From assembly GCF_003994235.2 (NCBI RefSeq), contig NZ_RYFG02000009.1:142423-206422 (forward strand): a stretch of 64,000 bases of DNA, given 5' to 3'. The notes below the pieces were generated by a model that saw only the letters and a list, made by a program, of their open reading frames with translations, had not been told where the DNA came from and searched no databases. The position numbers and the translations under genes are program-made. Origin of the DNA: Candidatus Methylobacter oryzae. GTDB lineage: Bacteria; Pseudomonadota; Gammaproteobacteria; Methylococcales; Methylomonadaceae. Below, piece by piece: positions 39,757 through 49,404 of the stretch (its first letter is position 1; each line of letters begins with the position of its first letter).

Positions 39757-40728
39757 TCATGCAAAATTAACCCGGTATTTTTGGCCATAGTTATGCAAGA
39801 CCTCCAGCAAGGCGGAACGAAGCGCTTGAAAACAGGTATAAGCCTTCCAGGGCAGCCATTCATATTTGATTTTCTTCCATAAAATTCAATAAGATTTGAC
39901 TCCGGCGAATGGCGGCAAAAACCAGACCCACACGCCACTTAACAATCAAAGTGCTTGATTTTCCCGCTCAGCCTTGCGATGAATAGGCGGGTTGTCCATG
40001 ACCACAGCCGTCAATTTTTCAGCAGGTCGGAAACGTATAAAACCGGCCATGGCCTCGGTGATAGCCGCCGAAGTTACTGTGGTTTCGACCGTATGAAAAT
40101 AACTGGCGCCTTGCCGGCTAACCAATCCAATGGCGTTCACACGGTCTGGACTATGCACCGGTAACGCAAGCGTTTTTCCTTGGGGTTGCCATGCGTAAGG
40201 GATACAGGCATTAGCACTGAAACCGCTTTCGTCCAGAAAAAACAAATTAATCTCGTCGCCGACCTCTTTGGTTTTCAGAGCTATTAGTACACGCCGCCCT
40301 TCCTTGAAGGCAACAGGATCTTGCTTGGTCTTGAGACTTTGCCGACAGCTCCAAATCCAATAACGTTTTTTCAGCCAACGCTCGATCGTCGAAAAGGCTA
40401 CGGTTTTTCCGGTTCGTTCATGAAGCTGCGCTGGAAGCAATCGAGCGCGAAGGGGGGGCAACCATTCCGTTTCGTTAATCCGTCGAGGACGCGCTGGGCG
40501 CTTATGGTCACGTAGTCCCAGCAGGCCTTTTTCTTCCCACGCGGCTAACCAGCCCGAAACGGTATCTCTATTCACCACAAAAATATCGGCCAATTGGTTA
40601 ATTCGGTAACCTTTTCTGTTCTGGTAAACGGCATGAGCCCGTTGGCGAAAACGGGATTCGGGCGCATAACGGGACGGGTCGAGTAGTGTTCTTTGCTCTT
40701 CATTTTGTCAGGGGGCTATTTGTTTCAT
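39757..40728 (-). pseudogene. IS630-type transposase, inactivated
   Basis: Nearly full length (about 324 codons) but broken. From ATG 40728 the frame reads MKQIAP, a TGA stop, then QNEEQRTLLDPSRYAPESRF. A long open part (39946-40593) has a helix-turn-helix (RINQLADIFVVNRDTVSGW) and the first DDE aspartate in LFFLDESGFSANACIP. The second aspartate is in VVMDNPPIHRKAE. The C-terminal part with the catalytic Glu is split between two frames (SPESNLIEF in one, LWKKIKYEWLPW in another), ending at 39757. At least one stop and one or two frameshifts make it non-functional. Terminal inverted repeats were not identified. Confidence 0.85.
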
Positions 40729-40734
40729 GACCAT

Positions 40735-41398
40735 CTCCCTGGGTAAAATCACAAATTAACATTTTGCCGGATTATTTTTGAATGAGTACTTATCAATTTA
40801 GTGTAATCGCGCTATAGCAAAAATACCTTATGAATCAATGCAAACTATTTTTTTATTAAACTTAGTTAAAATGTAGGTATTTGAATAATTAATATTTAAA
40901 AGTCAAATGCGATCGCCCTGATTATCAATTGTGTTTGCTTGCAAAGCACTAAAAAATAAGTAAAAATTAGCCTGATCATCAAGTAGCTTAAGCCAGTTTC
41001 AAAGAAAAACACCAAACACTTTTAATATTGAGCGTTTTAATCCGCCCATAAAAAACGGTTCTTTATTGATAACGGCAAACGTTGAGTTATTGCAACAAAT
41101 TATTAAATCTTAAAGATGTTTTATGAATTAATTGCTTCGATCACAACTGGCATAAAAGTTTAAGAATTTTTGCCATCTTACTTGGTGTAATGAAATGTCA
41201 GAAAAATGGATATGCCGACAATTGCGATGGCAATAGAATTAATCCAAGAAAAATTAATTTAACAACTTTTTATTCGTGGCTCTTATTAGGATAACTTTGT
41301 CTTTGTCCGACAGATAGGCTGGCTATGACTTTTAATATAAAAAAATTATTAACCTAGTTTAGGTTATATTTAAAACTAGCTATCTAAGGATATTAAAT
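40735..41398. other. AT-rich region upstream of the collagen-like gene
   Basis: About 660 nt without a plausible gene, markedly richer in A and T than the flanking genes and with many short poly-A/poly-T tracts. It probably holds the promoter of the collagen-like gene; curved DNA or H-NS-type silencer binding would fit, but this is an inference from composition only. Confidence 0.45.
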
Positions 41399-42292
41399 AT
41401 GTCTCACTTAAAAGACAATCTAATAAAAAAGAACGAAGAATCTAAACCGTTTGTTAAATTAAACAAGAAAAAAATTAGAGTCCAAAAAACAGGTCTGTCC
41501 GCTTTGTTGCTGGCTGGCGTCGTTAGTTATAGCACTATGCTTTCTGACGCCAATGCTGCTTCGCCGGTTCCTAAGATTTCTTGGCAAGGGCGCTTGATAC
41601 AAAACGGTGTTGCTGTGGAAGGTAGCCGCATGATGACGTTCACTTTGTATGATGAACAAAATACGGTTCTTTGGCAAGAAGTGCAGCAAGTCAGTATTTC
41701 CAACGGTGTTTATTCAGTATTACTGGGAGCAGTTAACCAACTTAATTTACCATTTGATAAACCCTACTATTTAGGGGTTTCTATCGATGGTAGTGCTATA
41801 TTGAGCCCTCTTCAACCATTGGTCTCTAGCCCTTATGCGATGACGGCGGGTTCGCTCGCGGACGGTGGCCTGACTACAACGAAAAAAATTGCAATTGAGT
41901 GCGAAAATAACCAGATTTTAAAAAAATCGGCTAATGGTTGGGTTTGCGCCGATTTTCCAGCAGCGATGCTTACCGGTGCTGCTGATCCAATAAACAGCAT
42001 AGGCCAAGATGGCGATTTCTATTACCAAAGCACCAGTCAAATGCTCTTTGGCCCAAAATCAAATGGTGTCTGGCCAGCGGGCGTTAGTTTGCAAGGTCCT
42101 AAAGGTGCTACCGGCGCGGCAGGTGAAAAAGGCGCAACAGGTCCTGCTGGCGCTGTAGGGCCGGCAGGTGCTGTAGGACCTACAGGTGCTGCAGGATCCA
42201 CAGGCGCTGCAGGGCCTACAGGTCCTAAGGGAGCGACAGGAGCAACAGGAGCTACAGGTGTTACAGGACCCACAGGCCCTGCAGGGCCTTGA
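41399..42292 (+). CDS. Exported collagen-like (Gly-X-Y) protein
   Basis: A 297-aa protein. A long basic N-terminus precedes a signal or anchor segment (about 33-52, [19 protein letters not shown]). The middle domain (about 57-230) starts [20 protein letters not shown], a beta-type module seen in other secreted bacterial proteins. The C-terminus is 21 uninterrupted Gly-X-Y triplets rich in Pro, Ala and Thr (for example [13 protein letters not shown]), running to the stop with no trimerisation or anchor domain after it. Thr residues in the third position are potential glycan sites. Sulfotransferase and glycosyltransferase genes follow downstream. Confidence 0.85.
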   Translation: MSHLKDNLIKKNEESKPFVKLNKKKIRVQKTGLSALLLAGVVSYSTMLSDANAASPVPKISWQGRLIQNGVAVEGSRMMTFTLYDEQNTVLWQEVQQVSISNGVYSVLLGAVNQLNLPFDKPYYLGVSIDGSAILSPLQPLVSSPYAMTAGSLADGGLTTTKKIAIECENNQILKKSANGWVCADFPAAMLTGAADPINSIGQDGDFYYQSTSQMLFGPKSNGVWPAGVSLQGPKGATGAAGEKGATGPAGAVGPAGAVGPTGAAGSTGAAGPTGPKGATGATGATGVTGPTGPAGP

Positions 42293-42394
42293 TTACTTGC
42301 GTTAAAGTTCGGCAGCTAAAAAACGCTGTCATGATTTGATTTCGGTTTTGATTAAAGTGATCTAGTGCGGAATTGCCAGAATGAAGGGGCCAAC

Positions 42395-44350
42395 ATGAAA
42401 AACAACCTGTTCTCAACAGGCTATCAAAGGGAGCGAATGACGGCTTATGCCTTGCAAACCCCAACACAGGTAAGCATCTTAAAGCCTCTTTGTTCAGTAC
42501 TGTTTTCTGTTAGTTTCCTGATGGTTAATTCCAGCCAAGCTTTTGCGTTTTCCATAAAGAATCAAGTCGTTGCAGCCGGTGGTAGCAGCGCTACGTTGGG
42601 CTCGAGTACTTTGACTGCCACAATTGGCCAAGCGGCAGTTGGTACAATGTTGGGCGGGGGATATGAACTCACTGCGGGTTTCTGGCCTGAAGCATCGTTA
42701 GTAGCAAGTAGTGTCGATAACCAAACTCCCACCCCTACGTCGAGTAGTGTCGATAACCCAACTTCCACCTCGACGTCGGGAACCGTTCTTGAACCGGTGG
42801 TTACTTATGAAAATGGCACGGGAAATACCAGCACAACCGTCATCGTAGATGGCCGGCCCGTTACCGTGGTTGAAACCGGCTCCACGATCGTTACCGCTAC
42901 GGCTCCGAATCAGAACCTCCTTGCTACCGCCAACGCCGGAAGCAACACTCCTTCCCTTGTGGTCACAGCAAACCAAGCCGGTGCTCAAGCCACCGCAAGC
43001 GTGAAGAACGGCCAGACGACCATCACACTTCAAGGCAACAGCACGATTACTATCCAACCCGGTGCCGATACCCAAAACGTGGAACTCGTTCTGCCGTTGG
43101 CTACTGATAATACCTCGGCCCAAATCATACTCAAGGTTGGCGACTATACCTTGCTTGTTGCAGCTCACCCATCAGAGGCAACGCAAGTCCGTTTCAGCCT
43201 CGATACGGTCGTCGTCAACGGCGTCAGCATTCCTCTGCCCAGTCCGAAGGAAGGAATGCTCAGTATCAAGAGCAACAACGCCTGCGCTCCGATGGTGGCC
43301 GTGAATCATACGCCGGTGTCCTCTGGTGCAGATAACACGCAGCTTAATACCGTCCGTCAGGATAACTTAATAAGCATGGGCTTGCTCCAAGGCGAAGGGC
43401 TGCTGGGCGTGTGCAACAATAGCAATGTTCGAAGCACCAAAAGTACTGCTGTCGTCAAAGTGCTCGCTGGTGAAACTGCGGAATTTACCTTACAGGGCGA
43501 ATTGCAGCGGATTCGCTTGGGTTCTGTCGAGCGTAGAGCCGGCGTTGCCGGCGATACGCTCGTACTGCCTAACGTGGATGGCATGGCAGTGGATCAGTCG
43601 GGGCCAATTTTAAAAGGTATCAGCACCCGAACAGGGCAGGATGTGGAAGCCACGCTGTTCAACGGATTGAAGCAACACGGCCTTAAGTTAAGCGGCAGCG
43701 CAACGCAATTTGGCAGCCTGTATCTGAAGATGGCAGAGCAGAACTTTAACGTCGAACCCGTTGGGGTGATTGAAGTACGCCCAAACCAGACCAGCCGGGA
43801 GCTGCTCGCGCCGCCGGGCAATGGGGATTTTGAGTTAAACGAAGGGCCTCTGAGCTTCCGTGTGGCGCCTACGCTTCGAGATCCGGCTTCCTTTGCCCAA
43901 TTCATCCGTTCCATGCAAGGTAGCGTCAAACAACAGGCTGACGGCACTTACCTGGTGATGCTGACAGGTAAAATATTTGCCGGACAGGCCGGGTATGAAC
44001 TGCGTTTAAATCAACCCCCGGCAGGTTTTGGCACAGGGTCTGATGGCTACGTTACTTGGACTGATGACAGCGGACAGCAGCAGACGCTATATCCGGTGGC
44101 GGCCGATTTTGCGATATTGGAGGCTGAAGTAAAGAAGCTGGACAGCAAGGCCCTGCTGCGTGGAAATGCTAACGGGAGTTTATCGATGACGCTCAACGGA
44201 GAGCATTTCAACTTGTTTCCGGATTATGAGTTGGTGGAAGTTGCAGAAAGCCAAAAAATCAAGGCTTGGTGGTTTGGTGACGATGGCCGCTTGTTTGTGT
44301 ATTATCCCGACCTGAACAAGGCTCAAGGCTTTAAGATAGTGTTGCCGTGA
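42395..44350 (+). CDS. Large secreted protein of unknown function
   Basis: A 651-aa product from ATG 42395 (SD aaggggcc). The signal peptide is at about 30-51 (LCSVLFSVSFLMVNSSQAFA). Near the mature N-terminus is the motif ATIGQAAVGTMLGGGYELTA followed by GFWPEA, a 'GQ...GG-Y-L-GFW' module common in secreted proteins. A short Ser/Thr-rich imperfect duplication (SSVDNQTPTPTS / SSVDNPTSTSTS) precedes a long beta-rich region (about 125-651) that I do not recognise. It follows the collagen-like gene by about 100 nt in the same direction and may be a surface partner. Confidence 0.7.
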   Translation: MKNNLFSTGYQRERMTAYALQTPTQVSILKPLCSVLFSVSFLMVNSSQAFAFSIKNQVVAAGGSSATLGSSTLTATIGQAAVGTMLGGGYELTAGFWPEASLVASSVDNQTPTPTSSSVDNPTSTSTSGTVLEPVVTYENGTGNTSTTVIVDGRPVTVVETGSTIVTATAPNQNLLATANAGSNTPSLVVTANQAGAQATASVKNGQTTITLQGNSTITIQPGADTQNVELVLPLATDNTSAQIILKVGDYTLLVAAHPSEATQVRFSLDTVVVNGVSIPLPSPKEGMLSIKSNNACAPMVAVNHTPVSSGADNTQLNTVRQDNLISMGLLQGEGLLGVCNNSNVRSTKSTAVVKVLAGETAEFTLQGELQRIRLGSVERRAGVAGDTLVLPNVDGMAVDQSGPILKGISTRTGQDVEATLFNGLKQHGLKLSGSATQFGSLYLKMAEQNFNVEPVGVIEVRPNQTSRELLAPPGNGDFELNEGPLSFRVAPTLRDPASFAQFIRSMQGSVKQQADGTYLVMLTGKIFAGQAGYELRLNQPPAGFGTGSDGYVTWTDDSGQQQTLYPVAADFAILEAEVKKLDSKALLRGNANGSLSMTLNGEHFNLFPDYELVEVAESQKIKAWWFGDDGRLFVYYPDLNKAQGFKIVLP

Positions 44351-44454
44351 ATCCATTTTTAAAATATGGCTTGTTAACGGGCGTTACAAATTTCAGCTGT
44401 TTACAGATAGAAACTCTGTCGCAATGTGCTTAGGTTGATGATCAGAAAAGAAGT

Positions 44455-45105
44455 ATGACGATTGTCTCGTTCAAGCACCGTTTTATTTTCATTAAAACCC
44501 GGAAAACGGCCGGTACTTCCGTCGAAGTGCATCTAGCCAACCAATGTGCGGACGAAGACATTGTGACGCCGCTCTATCCACCGGTTGTAGGGCACACACC
44601 TCGCAACTATCAGGGCAAAGCAAATATTTCATCTTTCTTCAATCATATGCCGGCTAGCCGTATCCGTGAGCTTAGTCCTGAGACTTTCTCAAACTCATTC
44701 CGGTTCTGCTTCGAGCGGCATCCGGTGGATAAGTGCCTCTCGCATTTCGCGATGCTGCGTAACTCCCCGTTGCATCGCAAAGCAGAACATCCGGCCACAT
44801 GGGAAGCTTATCTGGAGCGAGGATTCTTTCCTGTCGATACCGCCTTGTATGTTGATCAGCAAGGTACTCTGCTGGTCGATAAGATTTACCGGTATGAAGA
44901 ACTTGCTTCTTCGTTGGTGGATATATCGGCAAGGACGGGTATGCCCTACGCGCCACTGTCTGCGCAAGAAAAATCAGGGTTTCGATATGGAGTGCCGCCA
45001 TTCTCAGAGGTTATGGCCAGTATTGAGCAGAGACGGCTGATCTTTGACGCCTTCTCATCGACGTTGCGTTTTATTGATTACTCGTCACAGGTAGCTTGCC
45101 CGTGA
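44455..45105 (+). CDS. Sulfotransferase family protein
   Basis: A 216-aa protein. The 5'-phosphosulfate loop for PAPS is FIKTRKTAGTSVEVHL (about 11-27) and the 3'-phosphate-binding segment is FRFCFERHPVDKCLSHF (about 78-95). It should transfer sulfate to a carbohydrate or protein hydroxyl. There is no membrane anchor, so it acts in the cytoplasm. It lies 104 nt after the large secreted protein and 19 nt before the giant glycosyltransferase, so the two modifying enzymes are likely one transcription unit. Confidence 0.82.
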   Translation: MTIVSFKHRFIFIKTRKTAGTSVEVHLANQCADEDIVTPLYPPVVGHTPRNYQGKANISSFFNHMPASRIRELSPETFSNSFRFCFERHPVDKCLSHFAMLRNSPLHRKAEHPATWEAYLERGFFPVDTALYVDQQGTLLVDKIYRYEELASSLVDISARTGMPYAPLSAQEKSGFRYGVPPFSEVMASIEQRRLIFDAFSSTLRFIDYSSQVACP

Positions 45106-45124
45106 CAATCTCGCTGACCGGAAT

Positions 45125-48100
45125 ATGGAAAAGAACTCCTGCGTGAAAACTATCGGTCTGTGCATGATTGTGAAGAACGAGGCTGCGCTGATTATGCGAT
45201 GCCTGGATAGTGTACGCAGTCTTGTTGATTATGTACTTGTCTCCGATACCGGCTCAACCGACGGTACGCAGGACATGATTCGCGGCTGGTTGACGGATAC
45301 AGGAATACCGGGGACAGTGTTTGACGACCCATGGGTCGATTTTGCCCATAACCGTAACGTCATACTGAGTAGGCTACAACGTATCCCTAACATCGATTAT
45401 TCCATGATGATGGATGCCGATGATTTTATAGAATATGAAGAAGATTTTAATCCGGAGCAATTCAAAACCGGTCTGACTGCAGACCACTATTTTGTATCCA
45501 TCAGATTAAACGATGTCTATTATGCACGAATTTTACTGTGCAGCACCCGGCAGCCTTACCGTTATCGTGGTGTTCTGCATGAATATATCGAAGTACCCAG
45601 TGAGCGATTAACACCCGGCTCCGTCAAATCGATTAAGATTGTGGCCGGTACGGAAGGCGCCAGGAGTAGCGACCCGGAAAAATATTATAGGGACGCCGAG
45701 GTGCTGGAAACAGCGTTATCGCAGGAAACCGATCCGTTCCTTCGAGCCCGGTATCAATTCTACTTGGCCCAGAGTTGCCGTGACTGCGGCGAGTCCGAAA
45801 AAGCCTTAAAACATTACTTGGCTCGGTCGGAGCTTGGTTTCTGGCAGGAAGAAATTTATATCAGCCTGTATCAAGCGGCGCGGCTAAAGGATCAGCTTGC
45901 TCATCCCGAACAGGAAGTGATCGACACTTATCTTCGGGCTGCTGACGTACTGCCGGCGCGGGCGGAAGCCTTGCACGGCGCGAGCCGTTTTTGCCGGTTG
46001 CATGAACGCTATGAGCAAGGCTACCGGATTGCCGGACGCGGTTTAGCGCTTTCGATTCCCGAAGACGGCCTGTTTATCGAACGCTGGATCTATAGTCAAG
46101 GCTTACTGGATGAGTATGCGATCAATGCTTATTGGTCGGGACATTTTCAGGACTGTCTGGATGCGTGCCTGAAAATTCTGACGGCAGGCAATCTTTCGGA
46201 GGCAGACGCACAACGGATCGCCACGAATGCCAAATTCGCGAGCGATAGGCTGTCAGCGCAATCCCAGGCTTCGGCAACGCCCAGCAAACTGATGCAGCCT
46301 ATAGCGCAGTGGCGGCGGGGAAAGTCTGTCCCTCGTGTGCTGATTGCGATTCTTGCAAAACAAAAAGAGGCGGTGCTGCCTTTTTATCTGAGCTGTATTG
46401 ATGCGCTCGATTACCCGAAGTCCTCAATCGTTCTCTATGTTCGTACGAATAACAATACCGACAGGACCGAGCAAATTCTCAGCAGTTGGCTGAAACGGGT
46501 CGGCCATGCGTACGCCCATGTGGAATACGAAACCGCTGATGCGCCCGAACCGGTAGAACAGTTTGACGTCCATGAATGGAATGCGATGCGCTTTCGGGTA
46601 CTCGCAGCCATCCGGCAAGACAGCTTACAAGCGACACTGCGTCACGATTGCGATTTTTACTTCGTGGCCGATGTCGATAATTTTCTAAAACCGCATACCT
46701 TGCGGTCGCTGCTGGCAACGAACCTTCCTATCGTGGCGCCGCTGTTGCGTTATCAGGACATGCTGCGGCTGTACTCCAACTACCATCAGCAGGTTGATGC
46801 CCATGGTTACTTCTTAAACAGCGAAGCCTATAACTGGCTCCTGTTTCAGCAAGTCAAGGGTTTGATCGAAGTCCCGGTGGTGCATTGCACCTATTTGATC
46901 CGTCGCGATGTGATTCCTCAATTGCACTATGCCGACGGCAGCGACCGTCACGAATATGTGATTTTTTCCGACAGCGCCCGCCAGTCTGGAGTACCGCAAT
47001 ACCTTGATAATCGCGACATTTACGGTTACTTAACCTTGGATGAACAGATAGCCCCTTCGATTCAGCTATTAGGCGAGTCTGTCGCGATCGCTTCCAGAAA
47101 AGCGGATTGCGCTACGACGCGAGTCAAACGAGATAACGATACTGTTGCTGCCCCCTCCGTTTTTCTTCATGCCAGTTGGCGGACATCGAGTACCTGGATC
47201 TGGGCGAAGTTTCGCCAGTTGCCTGAGACACAGGCTTTCTACGAGCCATTCTCAATGTTCCTGCATCATATGACTCGTCAGCAAGCGGCCTCGTTCGCTT
47301 ACACCAGTTGGGGTTCCGGTCATTCCGCGACAGACCCGTATTACCTGGAATATCTGCCTCTGATCCGGCAGTCAGGCGGTATGAAACGGTTTCACCCCTC
47401 CATACCCTATAAATGGTTTTTTCCGCCACAGGGCTTGCGTGGCGATTTGAGAACAGAGGAGAAACGATATGTCGCTTTGTTACTGAAAGAAGCGCAACGT
47501 AGGGGGCGTCAGCCGGTCCTGGGCTTCTGCCGGTCTCTTGGCCGTGTTTGGCCGTTGAAATCAACATTTGGCGGCTGCCACATCATGCTTTATCGGAACT
47601 TATGGCTACATTGGGCATCTTATGTATCGCTAAGAAATCGCAAAGAAGAATTTTTTTACGAGACCGTGGCATTACTGACCAACCGGAGTAATGAACCGTT
47701 CATGAATTATCTATGCAACCGTTATTTGCCGCGTAGCGAACGATTCCGCAATGAGGGAAATCTCGATCACTGGATCGGCACACAAGACAGCTATGACGCC
47801 CTGCTTTCCCTGCCGGAGCATGAAGCTTTTGGGCTGTTTATGGGCTTGCATCTCTATCTTTATCTCCACGCTTGGCAGACTGTAGATTTAGTACTGGATA
47901 TGACCAGACTGGCTCGTGAGCAAAGCTATCGGGCACATGCCGAGCATGAGCTATGGCAACGCACCGGCCTTGCGTTGAATTTCGCCGATGCACGAGAGGG
48001 ACAAGCGGCAGCGGATGTTAATGCCAACGGAATCGACTGGGCCGAGATAGCCGAACTGGGCAACGCCGCTGCCGACATGTTATCGTCTATTGGCGATAGA

Positions 48101-48199
48101 GATAGGCTGGTACAGAGGGCCAAAACGATGGTTGACGCCGCGAGGGAGGAAGCAGGGTTGTGTCGCCACAAATCACAGATCAACGAGATTAGATTCTGA
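45125..48199 (+). CDS. Giant glycosyltransferase with C-terminal sulfotransferase-like domain
   Basis: A 1024-aa cytoplasmic protein with at least four parts. Part 1 (about 8-130) is a GT2 domain (GLCMIVKNEAALIMRCLDSV, SDTGSTDGT, MMDADDFIE with the D-x-D). Part 2 (about 195-370) is a TPR-like helical region. Part 3 (about 400-640) is a second glycosyltransferase-like domain (RVLIAILAKQKEAVLPFYLS, FYFVADVDNFLKPHTL). Part 4 (about 676-930) is sulfotransferase-like (FLHASWRTSSTWIWAKFRQ as phosphosulfate loop; GGCHIMLYRNLWLHWASYV as second motif). The fusion suggests stepwise glycosylation and sulfation of one substrate, with the upstream collagen-like protein the obvious candidate. Confidence 0.78.
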   Translation: MEKNSCVKTIGLCMIVKNEAALIMRCLDSVRSLVDYVLVSDTGSTDGTQDMIRGWLTDTGIPGTVFDDPWVDFAHNRNVILSRLQRIPNIDYSMMMDADDFIEYEEDFNPEQFKTGLTADHYFVSIRLNDVYYARILLCSTRQPYRYRGVLHEYIEVPSERLTPGSVKSIKIVAGTEGARSSDPEKYYRDAEVLETALSQETDPFLRARYQFYLAQSCRDCGESEKALKHYLARSELGFWQEEIYISLYQAARLKDQLAHPEQEVIDTYLRAADVLPARAEALHGASRFCRLHERYEQGYRIAGRGLALSIPEDGLFIERWIYSQGLLDEYAINAYWSGHFQDCLDACLKILTAGNLSEADAQRIATNAKFASDRLSAQSQASATPSKLMQPIAQWRRGKSVPRVLIAILAKQKEAVLPFYLSCIDALDYPKSSIVLYVRTNNNTDRTEQILSSWLKRVGHAYAHVEYETADAPEPVEQFDVHEWNAMRFRVLAAIRQDSLQATLRHDCDFYFVADVDNFLKPHTLRSLLATNLPIVAPLLRYQDMLRLYSNYHQQVDAHGYFLNSEAYNWLLFQQVKGLIEVPVVHCTYLIRRDVIPQLHYADGSDRHEYVIFSDSARQSGVPQYLDNRDIYGYLTLDEQIAPSIQLLGESVAIASRKADCATTRVKRDNDTVAAPSVFLHASWRTSSTWIWAKFRQLPETQAFYEPFSMFLHHMTRQQAASFAYTSWGSGHSATDPYYLEYLPLIRQSGGMKRFHPSIPYKWFFPPQGLRGDLRTEEKRYVALLLKEAQRRGRQPVLGFCRSLGRVWPLKSTFGGCHIMLYRNLWLHWASYVSLRNRKEEFFYETVALLTNRSNEPFMNYLCNRYLPRSERFRNEGNLDHWIGTQDSYDALLSLPEHEAFGLFMGLHLYLYLHAWQTVDLVLDMTRLAREQSYRAHAEHELWQRTGLALNFADAREGQAAADVNANGIDWAEIAELGNAAADMLSSIGDRDRLVQRAKTMVDAAREEAGLCRHKSQINEIRF

Positions 48200-48471
48200 G
48201 GTATTCCCACATTTTATTTGTTGCTCTTGGTGGCGATTGGAAAATGGTAAATGTAGTCCTACAAAACGGAAAAATTATTACCCATTAATAACGATTATTT
48301 AAAGCGAAATGCCATTAGCATTTTGCCTGTTTCTGACGCGCAAAGATGTGAATCGGAAATTGGAGTATTTCTTCCCTAATTTTTTCAAACTGTTTGCATT
48401 TTTTATTGCTAAAGTCTTCGCAATAACAGAAATTTCTATTCTTTTTTCCCTCAATATTTAAGGAATGACTC

Positions 48472-48816
48472 ATGAATAAAAAAATCATAATCATAGCGCT
48501 GGCGGTACTACTTCCATTTACCGCAATGGCTGCTGGAAACGAAACCGGCAATCATGAAGGGCGGCGCGGCGAAAAAATAAAACAATTGACCAAGGAACTT
48601 GGTTTATCTGCTGAGCAACAATCCCGGCTGGAAACTATTTTCCAGCAACACCACGAAAAATTAAAAGCACTGCGCGAGGAAAAACATAAACTGATGGAAG
48701 GCGTTCTTACCAGCGAACAAATAGCGAAATACAACGAGTTGAAAAAGGAACGGCATCTGAAAAAACAACGGAAACATCACCAAGGCGGAGACAAAAATAC
48801 ACAGGTCCCTATGTAA
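48472..48816 (+). CDS. Small periplasmic CpxP/Spy-like protein
   Basis: A 114-aa protein with a signal peptide (MNKKIIIIALAVLLPFTAMA) and a charged helical body. The LTxxQ-like motif appears as GLSAEQQSRLETIF and again as VLTSEQIAKYNELKKER, the pattern of CpxP/Spy chaperones and related metal-responsive periplasmic proteins. The C-terminus is basic and His-rich (KKQRKHHQGGDK). It is a single gene; the gap before it (48200-48471) shows a short hairpin (aaatgccattagcattt). Confidence 0.75.
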   Translation: MNKKIIIIALAVLLPFTAMAAGNETGNHEGRRGEKIKQLTKELGLSAEQQSRLETIFQQHHEKLKALREEKHKLMEGVLTSEQIAKYNELKKERHLKKQRKHHQGGDKNTQVPM

Positions 48817-48981
48817 ATTTTAAAGCGAGCAAGCTCATTTTCATTCACTTAAGTGACACTCCGCAGACAATTGCATGCAATTACATTGTAAACGCGATGC
48901 CCGACTTTAAATGAATTGAAGACAAGGCCTCGACTCCCGTAGAGTTGTTTTACCAAAAGCAATTTTATGAGGAGAAGGGCC

Positions 48982-49175
48982 GTGTCAGTAGAAGACTTTA
49001 TCCTTTATGTTTATTGCTGTGTAGAAGATATTCGCCGAACCATTGTCAACCAGCCGGGAAGTTACGCCCAAGCTGAGCGACGCCGAAGTCATCACGATGG
49101 ATGATCGTGGGGGAATTCATGGGCAAAGACCGTGATAAGGGGATATGGCGCTATTTTCGTATTGAGAAAATGTAG
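48982..49175 (+). pseudogene. IS982-type transposase N-terminal fragment
   Basis: From GTG 48982 one frame gives VSVEDFILYVYCCVEDIRR, typical of the IS982 transposase start. After a gap, other frames give LSDAEVITM and GEFMGKDRDKGIWRYFR, the next conserved stretches of the same family, up to 49175. The pieces lie in different frames and the catalytic domain is absent. Confidence 0.7.
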
Positions 49176-49404
49176 ATATTTTGTTCCGAAGAAAAATGAA
49201 TAGGACAATAAGAGCCTCGTCATATCAAAGATTGATTTTAATGGGCCCATTCAATATCGCCTTTGATTGCTGATGGAAAAATTAGGACTCGGAAATGATC
49301 TTTCCACTGCACAGATATTTGCCTCCTGATGTCGAATCTTTTCTGTACGAGTTCGAGCAAATACGGCGGCCTTTCAGGGCGGTATTATTGAGTTAAAACC
49401 TCGA
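49176..49404. other. Degraded DNA between IS982 remnant and adh
   Basis: No intact gene. It contains the 3' fragment of a PLD-type gene (separate entry). The neighbouring sequence has no recognisable coding content and appears to be decayed transposon-associated material. Confidence 0.5.
49343..49396 (+). pseudogene. 3' fragment of a second PLD-fold gene
   Basis: The frame from 49343 reads LYEFEQIRRPFRAVLLS then stop. The intact PLD gene at 35684 ends LYEFEQIQRSFRVYY, and the DNA is alike from ctgtacgagttcgagca through tattattga with one extra base. Only about 50 nt are recognisable. It implies a former second PLD copy, or a duplicated segment, beside the IS982 remnant. Confidence 0.7.
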
